56,661 nucleotides of DNA from Methylobacterium sp. J-078 (GCF_022829285.1 NZ_JAKSYI010000068.1:1-56661), one strand, 5' to 3'; positions 26,311-35,240 are shown, numbered from the stretch's first letter. The notes: generated from the letters alone by a model not told the origin. Numbers and translations are program-made.

Positions 26311-27726
26311 TCAGGCGCGCCGGCACAGAACGGCGACATCGAGGTTTCCGATGAAATCCGGAATGACATCGACGACATCGAGGTGCTTGGACCAGGCCCG
26401 GCGCGTGTAATCCTGGGTCTGCACCGTGTGGCGATAGTAGGTGCTGTCGGAAATCTTCCCCTCGAGGGCCGGATCGATCAGCTGATCGTCGAAGCCCGTC
26501 TCGGTCCAGTGCCGCCAGAAGTCCGGCCCGCGAAAGACCGACGACCAGGCGACGGAACTCGACCCGCCGAAGGTGATCAGCGCGACGCCCTCCGGCTTGA
26601 GCAGACGGCCGATCTCGTCGAGCCAGGCGGCCTGAACCTCGGCGGAGAGGTGCGTCATCACCGAGATGCCGAAGATGCCGTCGAAGCTTCCGTCCGCGAA
26701 GGGCGTCGGCGGCATGAGGGGCGTGGTGCGGAACTCGCCCGCCAGATACGCCCGGCACCAGGCGATGTTCTCGTCGTCGATGTCGGTTCCGCACACCCGC
26801 GCGGCATTCCATTGCTGAATGAAGTGGCGCGTGACCCGGCCATGCCCGCACCCCCAGTCGAGCACGGAGACGCCGGCGCGGTTCGCCACCCCGTAGCGGC
26901 CGAGCAGGCTCTCGATGGCCTTGAAGGCGCAATGGCCCGTGAATGTGACGCTCTGGTCGTTGGACCAGGTCTGCACCCGGGTCAGCTGGCTGCTGTCGCG
27001 GGGAAGCCCGATCCCGGCATCGAGACGGGTCGGGACGAAGACCCGCCGCCCCAGGATGTCGCCGACCTGGCGCCCGTCGAGGTCGAGGGGATTTCCGTTG
27101 TCGTACGCGAAGGTGAAGCTGAACGGATCGGAGCCCGGCTTGCAGGCGGGCAGGTCGATGACCACCATGAAGGACGAGTGATGGGCGTTCGGCCAGTACC
27201 AGAAGTGATTGCCGAAGGAGATCGAGGGCAGCGGATACTGGAATTCGTAGGCGACCCCGGGCCCGAAGACCACCCGCAGAGCACCGGGATCTCCCGCGGG
27301 CGGCAGGTGCTCGCCCGAGATGATGAGGCGGGCGCCGTCGAAGCTCAGCCAGGGGGCCGCCTGGAACGGCAGGGGATGGACCGCGAGCACGTCGCGGGCC
27401 GTCAACCCGAACTGGTTGACGATGGGCGCGCGCGGCGGGACCGTGAGGCGCGCAAGGCACGCCTCCTCGGACGATCCCCGCACCTCGACCGCGGTCTCGG
27501 CCGGAACGATCATCGGTGGCAACTGACACGTGAAGCGCGCCAGACCCTCGACATTCGCCACCGGAACCGTCGCCCAGTGGCGGCCGTCGCACCGCACCGT
27601 GACCCGAGAAGCGATCTTCTTTCCGGTGAAGGTGCCCACCAGCATGTCGCCCGGATCGAGGCGCAGGTCGAGCCCTCCCGACTCGGAGGCAACGATGTCG
27701 GCCTCGATCGCGGTCGGTGTCACCAT
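26311..27726 (-). CDS. SAM-dependent class I methyltransferase with unknown N-terminal domain
   Basis: The C-terminal ~190 residues of this 471-aa protein are a Rossmann methyltransferase. Motif I is VLDWGCGHGR (288-297), the acidic loop is CGTDIDDENI, and the post-motif segment is FDGIFGISVMTHL, ending with a LLKPEGVALITF strand. The first ~260 residues form a beta-rich region of unknown type (GDMLVGTFTGKKIASRV, HFWYWPNAHHSSF), possibly carbohydrate- or substrate-binding. The substrate is unknown. It lies between repeat protein 1 (convergent) and repeat proteins 2 and 3 (divergent), which suggests a shared surface-modification role (inference). Confidence 0.8.
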   Translation of the reverse strand: MVTPTAIEADIVASESGGLDLRLDPGDMLVGTFTGKKIASRVTVRCDGRHWATVPVANVEGLARFTCQLPPMIVPAETAVEVRGSSEEACLARLTVPPRAPIVNQFGLTARDVLAVHPLPFQAAPWLSFDGARLIISGEHLPPAGDPGALRVVFGPGVAYEFQYPLPSISFGNHFWYWPNAHHSSFMVVIDLPACKPGSDPFSFTFAYDNGNPLDLDGRQVGDILGRRVFVPTRLDAGIGLPRDSSQLTRVQTWSNDQSVTFTGHCAFKAIESLLGRYGVANRAGVSVLDWGCGHGRVTRHFIQQWNAARVCGTDIDDENIAWCRAYLAGEFRTTPLMPPTPFADGSFDGIFGISVMTHLSAEVQAAWLDEIGRLLKPEGVALITFGGSSSVAWSSVFRGPDFWRHWTETGFDDQLIDPALEGKISDSTYYRHTVQTQDYTRRAWSKHLDVVDVIPDFIGNLDVAVLCRRA

Positions 27727-28242
27727 GGTCCGGTCATCCCTTCAAGCGAGATCTCGCCCTGTGCGGTGAGCTAAGGCAGTTCTCCTATAAGGCGATTTTT
27801 TCTCGTTATCCAATAGATACTTTGATCCACTCGCATCCAGACCATGCGACGATCTCGAACTTGAGCGGCCAAAACCGCAGCGGCGCTCGTCGGGAAGGCG
27901 TATCTGCGGGACAGAAACCCGGCCACGAAACAACCAGAGTGTGCGAACAATTCTCTTTTCGATCGAGATGACCCGCGAGGGCGGGTTTTCGTTGCCGATC
28001 CGGCCCCATCGGGACGTGGACCATGGATACGGCCGGCCCGGTGTCCGGAGTCATCCCTTGAGTCTGACCCGACGGAATCCGGACGCTTCGCACCGGCCTC
28101 CCTTCCCTCCAGGGATCACCCCCGACGGATACGGATAGGGAGGGGGTGCCGCTGGATTTAGCCGCTGGATTCAAAGGATCACAAAAGCACTTCCTCTTCC
28201 AAAATCATTCCTCTAGACAGACAAGCCGATCGTCTCGACCCT
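27727..28242. other. Divergent intergenic region, methyltransferase / repeat protein 2
   Basis: About 515 bases without a supported gene. AT-rich patches at about 27780-27830 and 28170-28220 probably hold the two promoters. A small terminator-like hairpin lies at 27972-27989. Short frames here have no recognisable content. Confidence 0.4.
27972..27989 (+). terminator. Weak terminator-like hairpin
   Basis: A CCCGC/GCGGG stem with a 4-base loop is followed by TTTT. No gene is recognised directly upstream on this strand, so it could end an unannotated short transcript from about 27800-27970. Confidence 0.35.
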
Positions 28243-28542
28243 ATGACCACTGAACGCGAGCCCTCGATGAGCGACGAAACCAATCCCTTGATCGTACAGA
28301 TGCCGGGCTTTGACGAAGATTATTACCGCTCTCAGTGCCCCGACGTGGCAGATTACGAGGGATCTGCGCTCGATCATTACTTGAACGTAGGCTGGAAGGC
28401 CGGCATAAACCCAAGCAAAGGCTTTGATGGCAATGCATACCTGACCGTCAACACCGACGTCAGGGAGGCAGACATCTGCCCACTCCTCCACTTCCTCAAC
28501 TACGGCCTGGCCGAGGGACGCGCTTTTTCGCCGAATCCTTAA
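28243..28542 (+). CDS. YY/PDV-repeat mini-protein 2
   Basis: This 99-aa paralogue of the protein at 25.8 kb has the same two half-repeats: FDEDYYRSQCPDVADYE, LDHYLNVGWKAGINPS, then GNAYLTVNTDVREA and CPLLHFLNYGLAEGRA. The first half carries Cys in place of the Tyr of YPDV, and a second Cys precedes PLLHFL. GC content is low for this genome. The start is either ATG 28243 or ATG 28267. It is followed within 290 bases by a third copy on the same strand. Confidence 0.7.
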   Translation: MTTEREPSMSDETNPLIVQMPGFDEDYYRSQCPDVADYEGSALDHYLNVGWKAGINPSKGFDGNAYLTVNTDVREADICPLLHFLNYGLAEGRAFSPNP

Positions 28543-28824
28543 GAAAAAGCGATCGCAATATTGACCTGACAGGTTGTTGTCGGGGCGCTGATTTTAGGCA
28601 CGCGCGTCAATCATCATCCAAAAGCTCAGCTCTGTTCGGGCTCGACGATTCCAAAACTGAATCGACCCGAGCCCCCAGACCGTTGATCTGCGGGCTCCGG
28701 CCCCAGGCCAGTGTCTGTTGCCGAGGGCTGATTTCGAGATCGTCGAGCCTCGGGGCGAAACTCACCGGGTGTGACCGGCTTGCACCTTGCCCCCTCTCGT
28801 CATGGCGCCTTATAGACTTTCGCC

Positions 28825-29154
28825 ATGAAGTCCCTCCGCCTGAAACGCACAACCGGACAGACCGGAAAGCCTTCCACGATGGCGGGTTTCGATTCCGTCT
28901 ATTATCTCTATTGGTACAGGGACGTCGAACAATACGGGGGAACCCCGCTCGATCACTACCTGACGATCGGCTGGAAGGAAGGGCGTGATCCAAGCGCCGG
29001 ATTCAGTACGGATGGCTATCTCGCGGCCCATGCCGACGTCCGTGCGAATGGCGCCAATCCGCTGATCCATTTCCTGCAGTTCGGCCTGGCCGAGGGGCGG
29101 CGCGGATGGGAGAAGGATCCCGGTGCTCCCGCGCCACGGCCGCGCCTGCTCTGA
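28825..29154 (+). CDS. YY/PDV-repeat mini-protein 3
   Basis: This 109-aa third paralogue shows FDSVYYLYWYRDVEQYG, PLDHYLTIGWKEGRDPS, STDGYLAAHADVRANGANP and LIHFLQFGLAEGRRGWEKD. The C-terminal GWEK tail matches protein 1 but not protein 2. A basic N-terminal stretch of about 18 residues precedes the repeats. If the internal ATG before AGFDS (residue 19) is used instead, the protein begins directly with the repeat. Function is unknown; see mini-protein 1. Confidence 0.7.
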   Translation: MKSLRLKRTTGQTGKPSTMAGFDSVYYLYWYRDVEQYGGTPLDHYLTIGWKEGRDPSAGFSTDGYLAAHADVRANGANPLIHFLQFGLAEGRRGWEKDPGAPAPRPRLL

Positions 29155-29229
29155 CGCGAAGGGGCGCAGACGCCTCGGGCCAATCCTGCCCGGTCGCGCA
29201 TTGGCCGAAGGCCGAACGGGACTGGGCGG

Positions 29230-29787
29230 TCAGCGCAGTCCCCGCGCCGCCATTTCCTCCGGCGCGAGGTCGGCCCCATCCTGCCGCGCGAGGAGCGTCG
29301 CCAGTTCGACCGGGCGGTAGTCCCAGGCATCCGCACCGACATCGCAGGCGCGGCTGGTATCGGGAAGGCAGGCATGCGTGTGCCCATAGAGGTGGCGCGT
29401 CTCCCGCCAGAACCCGGGCCAGGACCGGTGGGGGTAATGCGACAGGAACAGGCGCCAGGCCCGTCCCCGCCCGTCCTGCGCGGTGATCCGTGCGCTCTCC
29501 ACCGGCGGCTCGGCCCAGGGTAGGTCCAGCACGCGGTTGGTGTCGTGGTTGCCGCGCACCAGGCGCTTGACGCCGTTGAGCCGGGCGAACACCGCCGCGC
29601 AATGCGCGCGACTGGCCCCGGCAGCGAAGTCGCCGAGGTGCCAGACGGAATCGTCCGGCCCGACCACCGCGTTCCACCGCGCGATCAGGGCCGCGTCGTG
29701 CGCGTCGACGGAGCCGAAGGCCGTCCGGCGCCGTTGCACGAGGGGAGCGTCACCGAAATGCGTGTCGGCCGTGAAGAACGTTGCCAT
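29230..29787 (-). CDS. Calcineurin-like metallophosphoesterase
   Basis: The 185-aa phosphoesterase has all metal-binding blocks of the family: ADTHFGD (about residue 7), HLGDFAAG, RGNHDTN, LSHYPHRSW and YGHTHAC. These bind two metal ions that hydrolyse phosphomono- or diesters. ATG 29787 gives the MATFFTADTHFGD start common in this family, and longer forms only add Arg-rich sequence. The exact substrate is unknown. Small members of this kind include phage-like and cyclic-nucleotide or RNA-end phosphoesterases. Confidence 0.85.
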   Translation of the reverse strand: MATFFTADTHFGDAPLVQRRRTAFGSVDAHDAALIARWNAVVGPDDSVWHLGDFAAGASRAHCAAVFARLNGVKRLVRGNHDTNRVLDLPWAEPPVESARITAQDGRGRAWRLFLSHYPHRSWPGFWRETRHLYGHTHACLPDTSRACDVGADAWDYRPVELATLLARQDGADLAPEEMAARGLR

Positions 29788-29909
29788 GCAACCTGCGGGC
29801 GGGTGCGCCCCTGCGGAAGGCGGGGACGTGTCGCGGTCCCGCCAGATGGCGCGGCAGGCTGCGCCCGCAAGCCGGTGCGACCTCGCCGACCGCGGATGCG
29901 CCACGATGG

Positions 29910-30137
29910 CTGACCCGTCCGACGATTCCGCGCTGCGTCCATTACGTGGGCTTCCGGGACGATCGCTACTGGAACGCCTACCGGATCTTCGGCGGCCCTC
30001 GGGTGATCCATCGGCGCTGGGACTTCTACGCCACCCGCGATGTCGGCCCCGGCGACGTGGTGATCTTCGCCGAAGGTGACGCGGACCAACCGGTCGCCGC
30101 GCGCAATGCCACCGACCTCGACGAGCGCTGGCTTTAA
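29910..30137 (+). CDS. Small hypothetical protein (about 75 aa, start uncertain)
   Basis: The conserved-looking part reads RCVHYVGFRDDRYWNAYRIFGGP, then IHRRWDFYATRDVGPGDVVIFAEG. It is compact, aromatic-rich and without a signal or membrane segment. No family is recognised. The start is unclear. An ATG at 29781 would add 43 low-complexity residues that overlap the opposite gene, while CTG 29910 begins directly before the conserved part. Confidence 0.5.
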   Translation: MTRPTIPRCVHYVGFRDDRYWNAYRIFGGPRVIHRRWDFYATRDVGPGDVVIFAEGDADQPVAARNATDLDERWL

Positions 30138-30176
30138 CGCGGACGAGGCGGGACGCGATCGCGCAGGGCGGCCCAC

Positions 30177-30202
30177 GGAACGAACCTCGCGCCGGCCGCG
30201 TC
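30177..30202 (+). promoter_or_regulatory. Possible EcfG (general stress) promoter
   Basis: GGAAC (30177-30181), 17 bases, then CGTC (30199-30202) nearly match the alphaproteobacterial EcfG consensus GGAAC-N16/17-CGTT. It is placed 34 bases before the start of the DUF4440 gene. One mismatch in the -10 makes it tentative. Confidence 0.35.
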
Positions 30203-30235
30203 ATCCTCGACAATCCGACACCCGAGGAAAGCAAG

Positions 30236-30604
30236 ATGGATGATGATCGCGTTTGGTCGTTCGAGAAGAGCCTCTGGACCGGTGACCCCGACCATTACCG
30301 GGAACTGGTCGATGACGAATGCCTAATGGTGTTGCCGACGCCGCCCTTCGTGCTCAGCGGCGCCCAGGCCATCGAGGCCGTCGCCGACACGCCGCGCTGG
30401 TCCTCGATCGAACTGTCCAAGGGCCAAATTTCGCGCCCGCAGGAAGGCCTCATCGTCATCGCCTACAACGCCAAGGCCTCGCGTGAGAACGAGACCTACG
30501 AGGCGAATTGCACCTCCACCTACCGGCGCCTCTCGCACGAGGTTTGGCGCGTCGTGCAACACCAGCAGACGCCGCCGCTGTCGATCCCTGCGGCCAACGA
30601 CTGA
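30236..30604 (+). CDS. SnoaL-like/DUF4440 (NTF2-fold) protein
   Basis: The 122-aa protein fits the cone-shaped NTF2 fold of DUF4440: an N-terminal helix (RVWSFEKSLWTGDPDHYRELVDDECLMVLP), then alternating strands ending in TYEANCTSTYRRL and EVWRVVQHQQTPP. Members bind small hydrophobic ligands or act as accessory enzymes. ATG 30236 follows GAGGAAAGCAAG. It is monocistronic and may be stress-induced from the upstream EcfG-like site. Confidence 0.75.
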   Translation: MDDDRVWSFEKSLWTGDPDHYRELVDDECLMVLPTPPFVLSGAQAIEAVADTPRWSSIELSKGQISRPQEGLIVIAYNAKASRENETYEANCTSTYRRLSHEVWRVVQHQQTPPLSIPAAND

Positions 30605-30849
30605 TCCGGCCTTCGTCCGGGGCCGGTGGGGCCTGGCCGTCCACCGGACGGGCGACGAGGATGCGCACGCTGGCTGACGGCCCAGCGCGGCGCCTTACCC
30701 GGAGGACGGGGGATTCACGGGCCCGCGAAGGACATGGGCTAATCGCCGATCTGCATTGTCCGACGTTCGCTTGTGATCCACAGCCCTTAACCCACCGTTC
30801 AGGCTGAACGTTGACGAAGCACAAAGCCCTGCTCGTCCATGAGACGAGC

Positions 30850-33207
30850 ATGACTCTCACGCTCGTCACACTCCTGGGCAGTCAGGCGGTCAGCTTCGTT
30901 CTCGCCGCAGTGATGATCTGCGCCTTGAGCGCGTGGCTGACGGTCCGCCTCCTTTTCAAGGCCGAATGCGCCGCGGCGGGGCGGCGGGGCAAGTGGCTCG
31001 TCGGAACGGCCATCGTCGCCGGCGTCGGCGTGTGGACGACGCATTTCATGGCGATGCTGGGCTACCGGACCGATATCGTCCTCGGATACGACCTCTCCAC
31101 GACGCTGCTCTCCGGCCTGATCGCGATCCTGGCCGTCGGCACCCCCCTGGGCCTCTCGGCCCTGCCGGCGGCCCGGTCGACGCGCGCCCTCCTCGGCGGG
31201 GTGGCGGGCCTCGGGATCGGGGCGATGCACATCACCGGCATGCTGTCGCTGGACGGCTGTACGCAGACGCAGTCGCTCGCCGCCAACGGGCTGGCCTGCG
31301 CGGTCGGCGCCACCCTGATGGCCCTCGCGCGCGCCCTGCCCGCCGGCAAGCCGTCCTACGCCATCGCCTGCCCGCTGATCGTCGCCGCGGTCTGCGGCAC
31401 GCACTTCACCTCCCTGGCCGGCACCGTCGTCGAGGGCCGCCTCGCGAGCGACGCGTCGTCGAACATCCAGATGGCGCTGAGCGTCCTGACGGCGGCGGGC
31501 GCCGCGGTCCTGATCATCGGCGCTTTGATCGCCCTCGCGGCGACCCGCCGCTTCGAGGCGCAGGAGGCCGCGCACCTGACCGTGCTCGCGACCGCGCTGC
31601 AGAACATGTCGAACGGGCTCCTGAAGATCTCGTCCGACGAGGTGATCGAACTCTACAACCAGCGCCTCTGCGGGATGCTGCGGCTCGAGCCGGAAACGAT
31701 GGCCGTGGGCATGTCCCTGGAGCGCTTCCTCGCGGTGACGGGCGAAGCCAACGGCTGGGACGCCGCGCGCGTCGCCCGGACCCTGGACACGCATCGCCTT
31801 TGGCTGCGCGCGGATCGCGAGACGCGGGTCGAGCATCATTTCGACGATGGCCGCGTCCTGGCGATCTCCTGCCAGCCGGTCCGGGACGGCGCGGTCCTCA
31901 CCTTCGACGACGTGACGCGGGACCGGCTCGCCGAGAAGGAGATCTCGCAACTCGCCTATCACGATCCGCTGACGGGGCTCGCGAACCGGCGCGCGCTGAG
32001 CGAGCGCCTGCTCGCGAGCCATGCGGGTGCCGCGCCCTTCGCCCTGCTGCTGATCGATCTCGATCGCTTCAAGTCGGTCAACGACACCTTCGGTCATGCG
32101 GTCGGCGACCGGCTCCTGGTCGCGGTGGCGGACCGGCTGCGGGACCTTGTCGACGGCGGCTTCGTTGCCCGGCATGGCGGGGACGAACTCGCCGTGCTGC
32201 TGGCGGGCGAGGTGTCCGGGGCGGAAGCCCTGGCCGACCGCATCGTCCAGGCGGTCGAGCGGCCCTACACCCTGGAGAGCGTGACGGTGGTGGTCGGCTG
32301 CAGCATCGGCATCTGCAGCCTCCGCGACAGCACCGGGCCCGACGACCTCATGCAGCGCGCCGACATCGCCCTCGACGAGGCCAAGCGCCGCGGGCGCGGC
32401 CGGGCGATCTCCTACCAGCCCGGAATGATCGAGGCGATCGCCGAGCGCGGACACCTCGACAACGCCCTGCGGGGCGCCCTCGCGCAGGGTCAGTTCCACC
32501 TCCTGTACCAGCCGATCCTGTCCCTGGCGGACGATTCGATCGTGGCCTTCGAGGCGCTGATCCGCTGGACGCATCCGACCCGGGGGCTGGTCTCCCCGGC
32601 CGAGTTCATTCCGCTGGCGGAGGAGAACGGCTGCATCCTGCCGATCGGGCAATGGGTGCTGGATCAGGCCTGCCGGGAAGCGGCCGGCTGGCCCGCCGAC
32701 CAGCACGTCGCCGTCAACGTCTCGGCGGTGCAACTGCGCTCGCCGCACATCCTGGCCCACGTGACGGAGGCCCTCGCGCGAAGCGGATTGCCGCCGCACC
32801 GCCTGGAGATCGAACTCACGGAGACCGCCCTGGTGGAGGACGGCCGCCAGGTCGCCCACACGCTGGCGGCCCTGCGGACCTTGGGCATCCGGATCGCGAT
32901 GGACGATTTCGGCACCGGCTACTCGTCCCTCGCCCACCTGAGGGACCTGCCCCTCGACCGGATCAAGATCGACCGGAGCTTCGTGGCCGCAGCGCTCGAG
33001 GACAAGCACTCGCTGGCCGTGATCCGGGCCGTGGCGCAGATGGGGCGGGACATGAGTGTCCTCACCCTCGCCGAGGGCGTGGAGACCTCGGATCAACTCG
33101 CCCTCCTGCGCGCGATCGGCTGCGACGCGGTCCAGGGTTACTTTATCGGCCGGCCGGCGCCCCCGCCGCGGAGCGGGGCCGAGCCTGCATTGGTGCACGC
33201 GGCCTGA
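30850..33207 (+). CDS. MHYT-GGDEF-EAL membrane c-di-GMP enzyme
   Basis: The ~785-aa inner-membrane regulator begins with an MHYT sensor of seven helices carrying its three His motifs (THFMAMLGY, MHITGML, THFTSL; about residues 60-185). That sensor is thought to bind copper and sense O2, CO or NO. A PAS-like segment (about 240-350), a GGDEF domain with GGDEL at the active-site loop (about 445) and an EAL domain (about 525-770) follow. The EAL domain has EALIRW, NVS, ELTET, DDFGTGYSS, KIDRSF and AEGVET, so phosphodiesterase activity is expected. GGDEL may retain cyclase activity or bind GTP, and no RxxD inhibition site is seen. ATG 30850 is preferred over TTG 30811. Confidence 0.9.
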   Translation: MTLTLVTLLGSQAVSFVLAAVMICALSAWLTVRLLFKAECAAAGRRGKWLVGTAIVAGVGVWTTHFMAMLGYRTDIVLGYDLSTTLLSGLIAILAVGTPLGLSALPAARSTRALLGGVAGLGIGAMHITGMLSLDGCTQTQSLAANGLACAVGATLMALARALPAGKPSYAIACPLIVAAVCGTHFTSLAGTVVEGRLASDASSNIQMALSVLTAAGAAVLIIGALIALAATRRFEAQEAAHLTVLATALQNMSNGLLKISSDEVIELYNQRLCGMLRLEPETMAVGMSLERFLAVTGEANGWDAARVARTLDTHRLWLRADRETRVEHHFDDGRVLAISCQPVRDGAVLTFDDVTRDRLAEKEISQLAYHDPLTGLANRRALSERLLASHAGAAPFALLLIDLDRFKSVNDTFGHAVGDRLLVAVADRLRDLVDGGFVARHGGDELAVLLAGEVSGAEALADRIVQAVERPYTLESVTVVVGCSIGICSLRDSTGPDDLMQRADIALDEAKRRGRGRAISYQPGMIEAIAERGHLDNALRGALAQGQFHLLYQPILSLADDSIVAFEALIRWTHPTRGLVSPAEFIPLAEENGCILPIGQWVLDQACREAAGWPADQHVAVNVSAVQLRSPHILAHVTEALARSGLPPHRLEIELTETALVEDGRQVAHTLAALRTLGIRIAMDDFGTGYSSLAHLRDLPLDRIKIDRSFVAAALEDKHSLAVIRAVAQMGRDMSVLTLAEGVETSDQLALLRAIGCDAVQGYFIGRPAPPPRSGAEPALVHAA

Positions 33208-33588
33208 GAGACGGACGGGACCGTCGGGGCTTCACCCGCCGGAAGGCGGACCGGCGATCCATCGCGCCAGGAAACAATCGCGCGGATGCGCCCATGCGGA
33301 ACCGGACCTCGGCCGCGACACAACCCTTGGGCGCATCGAACGAGATAGGGCTGCCACCTCGCAGGAGAGGACAATCACCCCTCCGGGCTGCAGGGGCGCA
33401 CCGATGCAGGACCTCATCCGAGCCGGCATAGCATCGCGATGTCGAGCCGAGCCGGAAATCCGGGCCGCGCATGGCCGCAGGAATTCGTCCCTAAAGCGAA
33501 CTTATCCCGTTCTCTATCTTATGACATAGACGGATACTGCGATCTGTGGTGGTGTTGTGCCGCCTGACCGGCTGCGCACGGACTTGAT
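33208..33588. other. Intergenic region before the nuclease/ATPase operon
   Basis: About 380 bases without a supported gene. The AT-richer stretch at about 33478-33545 is the likely promoter of the three-gene operon. I see no clear operator. Confidence 0.4.
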
Positions 33589-34581
33589 TTGGACGCGACG
33601 CCCCCTTCCCGCCCGGCCTCCTGGCCGCGCCTGGCACCGGAGATCCTGGCGCAGCGGATCGTCGGGCTGGCGCGCGGCGAGCGCCTGACCGTCCTGGGTC
33701 TCGGCCCGGACGGCATCGGGGACATTCTCGACGAGATTCCCGAGCGCAGCCGCGGCGCGCTCCTCGTCGCGGGCGAAGGCCTTCCCACCGCCGCGATTCT
33801 TGACCGGGTCCTCGACGATCTCGCCGAACTCGCGCTGGCCGGATGGCCGCCGGACGATCTCGGCGCCTCCATCCCGGGGGCGAGCCCCGATCCCTGGCGC
33901 AAGGCTGCGGCCAAGTGCGTCCGGGTCGGCCTTGCGCCCCGGTTCCGGCGCATGGCGCGGAACCTCGAATTCGCGCGGCTCCTGCGGGCGGTCGAACCCG
34001 CCGGCCCCATCCTGGTCTGGGCGGTCGACCCGGCCTCGGGCGCGCGGGCGGCCCCCGTGATCGAGGCGCTGGAATGGTGCATGCGGCAGGGAGCGGCGAA
34101 TGTGGCGGCGCTCAGCGTGCCCCCGGCCCCGGCCTCCCCTTACGACCGCATCCTCTACGGGGCCGTGGAACTGGCCCGGCCACCCCGGGCGGCCGGGGCG
34201 CGCTTCATCGCGCCGGCCACGGGCGCCCATCATGCCAGCGCCGCCGAGCAGCGCGTTGCCGCCGCCCTCGCGCAAGATGCCGACCTGGCGGGCCTGTTCC
34301 TGTGCAACGCGCCGGTGCCCGTCGGCCCCTGGGAAGCGCGGCCACGGGTCGACCTGCTCTGCCCCGATCACCGCATCGTCGTGGAACTCGACGGTCCCGA
34401 GCATCGGGCCGAGCCGAAATTCGGCAATGACCGCCACCGCGACTTCACGTTGTTGACGGCCGGCTATCTCGTGCTCAGGTTGACCAACGCACAGGTCGCC
34501 GCCGACCTCCCGCTGGCGATCGAGAAGATTCGCGCCGTCGTCGACCTGCGACGGCGCCCACGAGGGGAAACGAGCCCATGA
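33589..34581 (+). CDS. DUF559-type PD-(D/E)XK nuclease, first gene of a three-gene operon
   Basis: The C-terminal ~110 residues of this 330-aa protein fit the DUF559/very-short-patch-repair-like endonuclease fold. The order is Glu220 in SAAEQRVAAAL, RPRVDLLCPD with Asp255, IVVELDGPEH with Glu267, then NDRHRDFTLLTAGYLVLRLTN. The first 210 residues are Ala/Leu-rich and unassigned, with a TVLGLGPDG segment near residue 34. The start is probably TTG 33589 and has a weak ribosome-binding site. The stop overlaps the next ATG by 4 bases. With the two following genes it resembles nuclease-ATPase defence cassettes (inference). Confidence 0.75.
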   Translation: MDATPPSRPASWPRLAPEILAQRIVGLARGERLTVLGLGPDGIGDILDEIPERSRGALLVAGEGLPTAAILDRVLDDLAELALAGWPPDDLGASIPGASPDPWRKAAAKCVRVGLAPRFRRMARNLEFARLLRAVEPAGPILVWAVDPASGARAAPVIEALEWCMRQGAANVAALSVPPAPASPYDRILYGAVELARPPRAAGARFIAPATGAHHASAAEQRVAAALAQDADLAGLFLCNAPVPVGPWEARPRVDLLCPDHRIVVELDGPEHRAEPKFGNDRHRDFTLLTAGYLVLRLTNAQVAADLPLAIEKIRAVVDLRRRPRGETSP

Positions 34582-35240
34582 GCGAGACGCCGACGCCCAA
34601 GCAGGCGCTGGTCCTGTGGTGCCTGCTAGGACGCTGCGGAACCGCCCTCCAGAGCGCCCTCACGCCGAAGATCGCAAAGCTGGACCGCGAGGCCCTCCTG
34701 AAGGCGGGGTACGTCGAGGCACGCCGGCAGGGCCGCTCCCAGCGCCTCACCGTCACCGACAAGGGCTGGGCCTGGGCCGGCGCGCATCTGCGCGATCCCC
34801 TGCCGCCGAGCTTTCGCGTGCTCCAGGACTGGCTGGAGCGGCTGCACGGGCATCTCGAAGCCACCGGTGGAACCCTCGCGGACCTCGTCGGCCCGCCCCC
34901 GCCGGAGCCGGAACCGGAACCCGCCCTCAAGCGCCCGGCCCCCAAACGGGCGGCGTCGAAGCGTCCCACCGCCAAGGCGCTGCGTGCCCGGATCGAGTCA
35001 GCCTACCTCGCCCTCACGGGCGGAGAACGGGCGAAGGCCGTGCGCCTCAGCGCCCTGCGCGAAAAACTCGCCGACCTCGACCGCGAAACCCTGGATGCGG
35101 GCCTCGCGGCGATCCTGCGCGGGGACGCGACCGCGCGCCTGAGCCAGTTCAGCGATCCGAAATCCCTCGATGCCGCCGAGCGCGCGGCCGCCTACGCGCC
35201 GGCCGGCGAGCCCTTCCACATCCTCTGGATCCAGTCATGA
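34578..35240 (+). CDS. Probable winged-helix protein, second gene of nuclease/ATPase operon
   Basis: The 220-aa protein begins with a likely winged helix (TPKQALVLWCLLGRCG, LDREALLKAGYVEARRQGRSQRLTVTDKG, residues 6-62). A Pro/Glu/Lys-rich linker follows (about 107-138), then a second helical unit that looks like another small HTH (KAVRLSALREKLADLDRETLDAGLAAILRG), and a short C-terminal SQFSDPKSL segment. It could bind DNA or act as an adaptor between nuclease and ATPase. ATGA overlaps on both sides show tight translational coupling. Confidence 0.65.
   Translation: MSETPTPKQALVLWCLLGRCGTALQSALTPKIAKLDREALLKAGYVEARRQGRSQRLTVTDKGWAWAGAHLRDPLPPSFRVLQDWLERLHGHLEATGGTLADLVGPPPPEPEPEPALKRPAPKRAASKRPTAKALRARIESAYLALTGGERAKAVRLSALREKLADLDRETLDAGLAAILRGDATARLSQFSDPKSLDAAERAAAYAPAGEPFHILWIQS

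Noticed and set aside
30799..33198. 799-codon open frame antisense to the MHYT-GGDEF-EAL gene
   Set aside because: The sense gene has all EAL residues. The antisense translation is Arg/Gln/Gly-rich with no family features.
33056..33529. 157-codon frame at the end of the c-di-GMP enzyme
   Set aside because: It overlaps the real gene in another frame, and the rest is low-complexity intergenic DNA.
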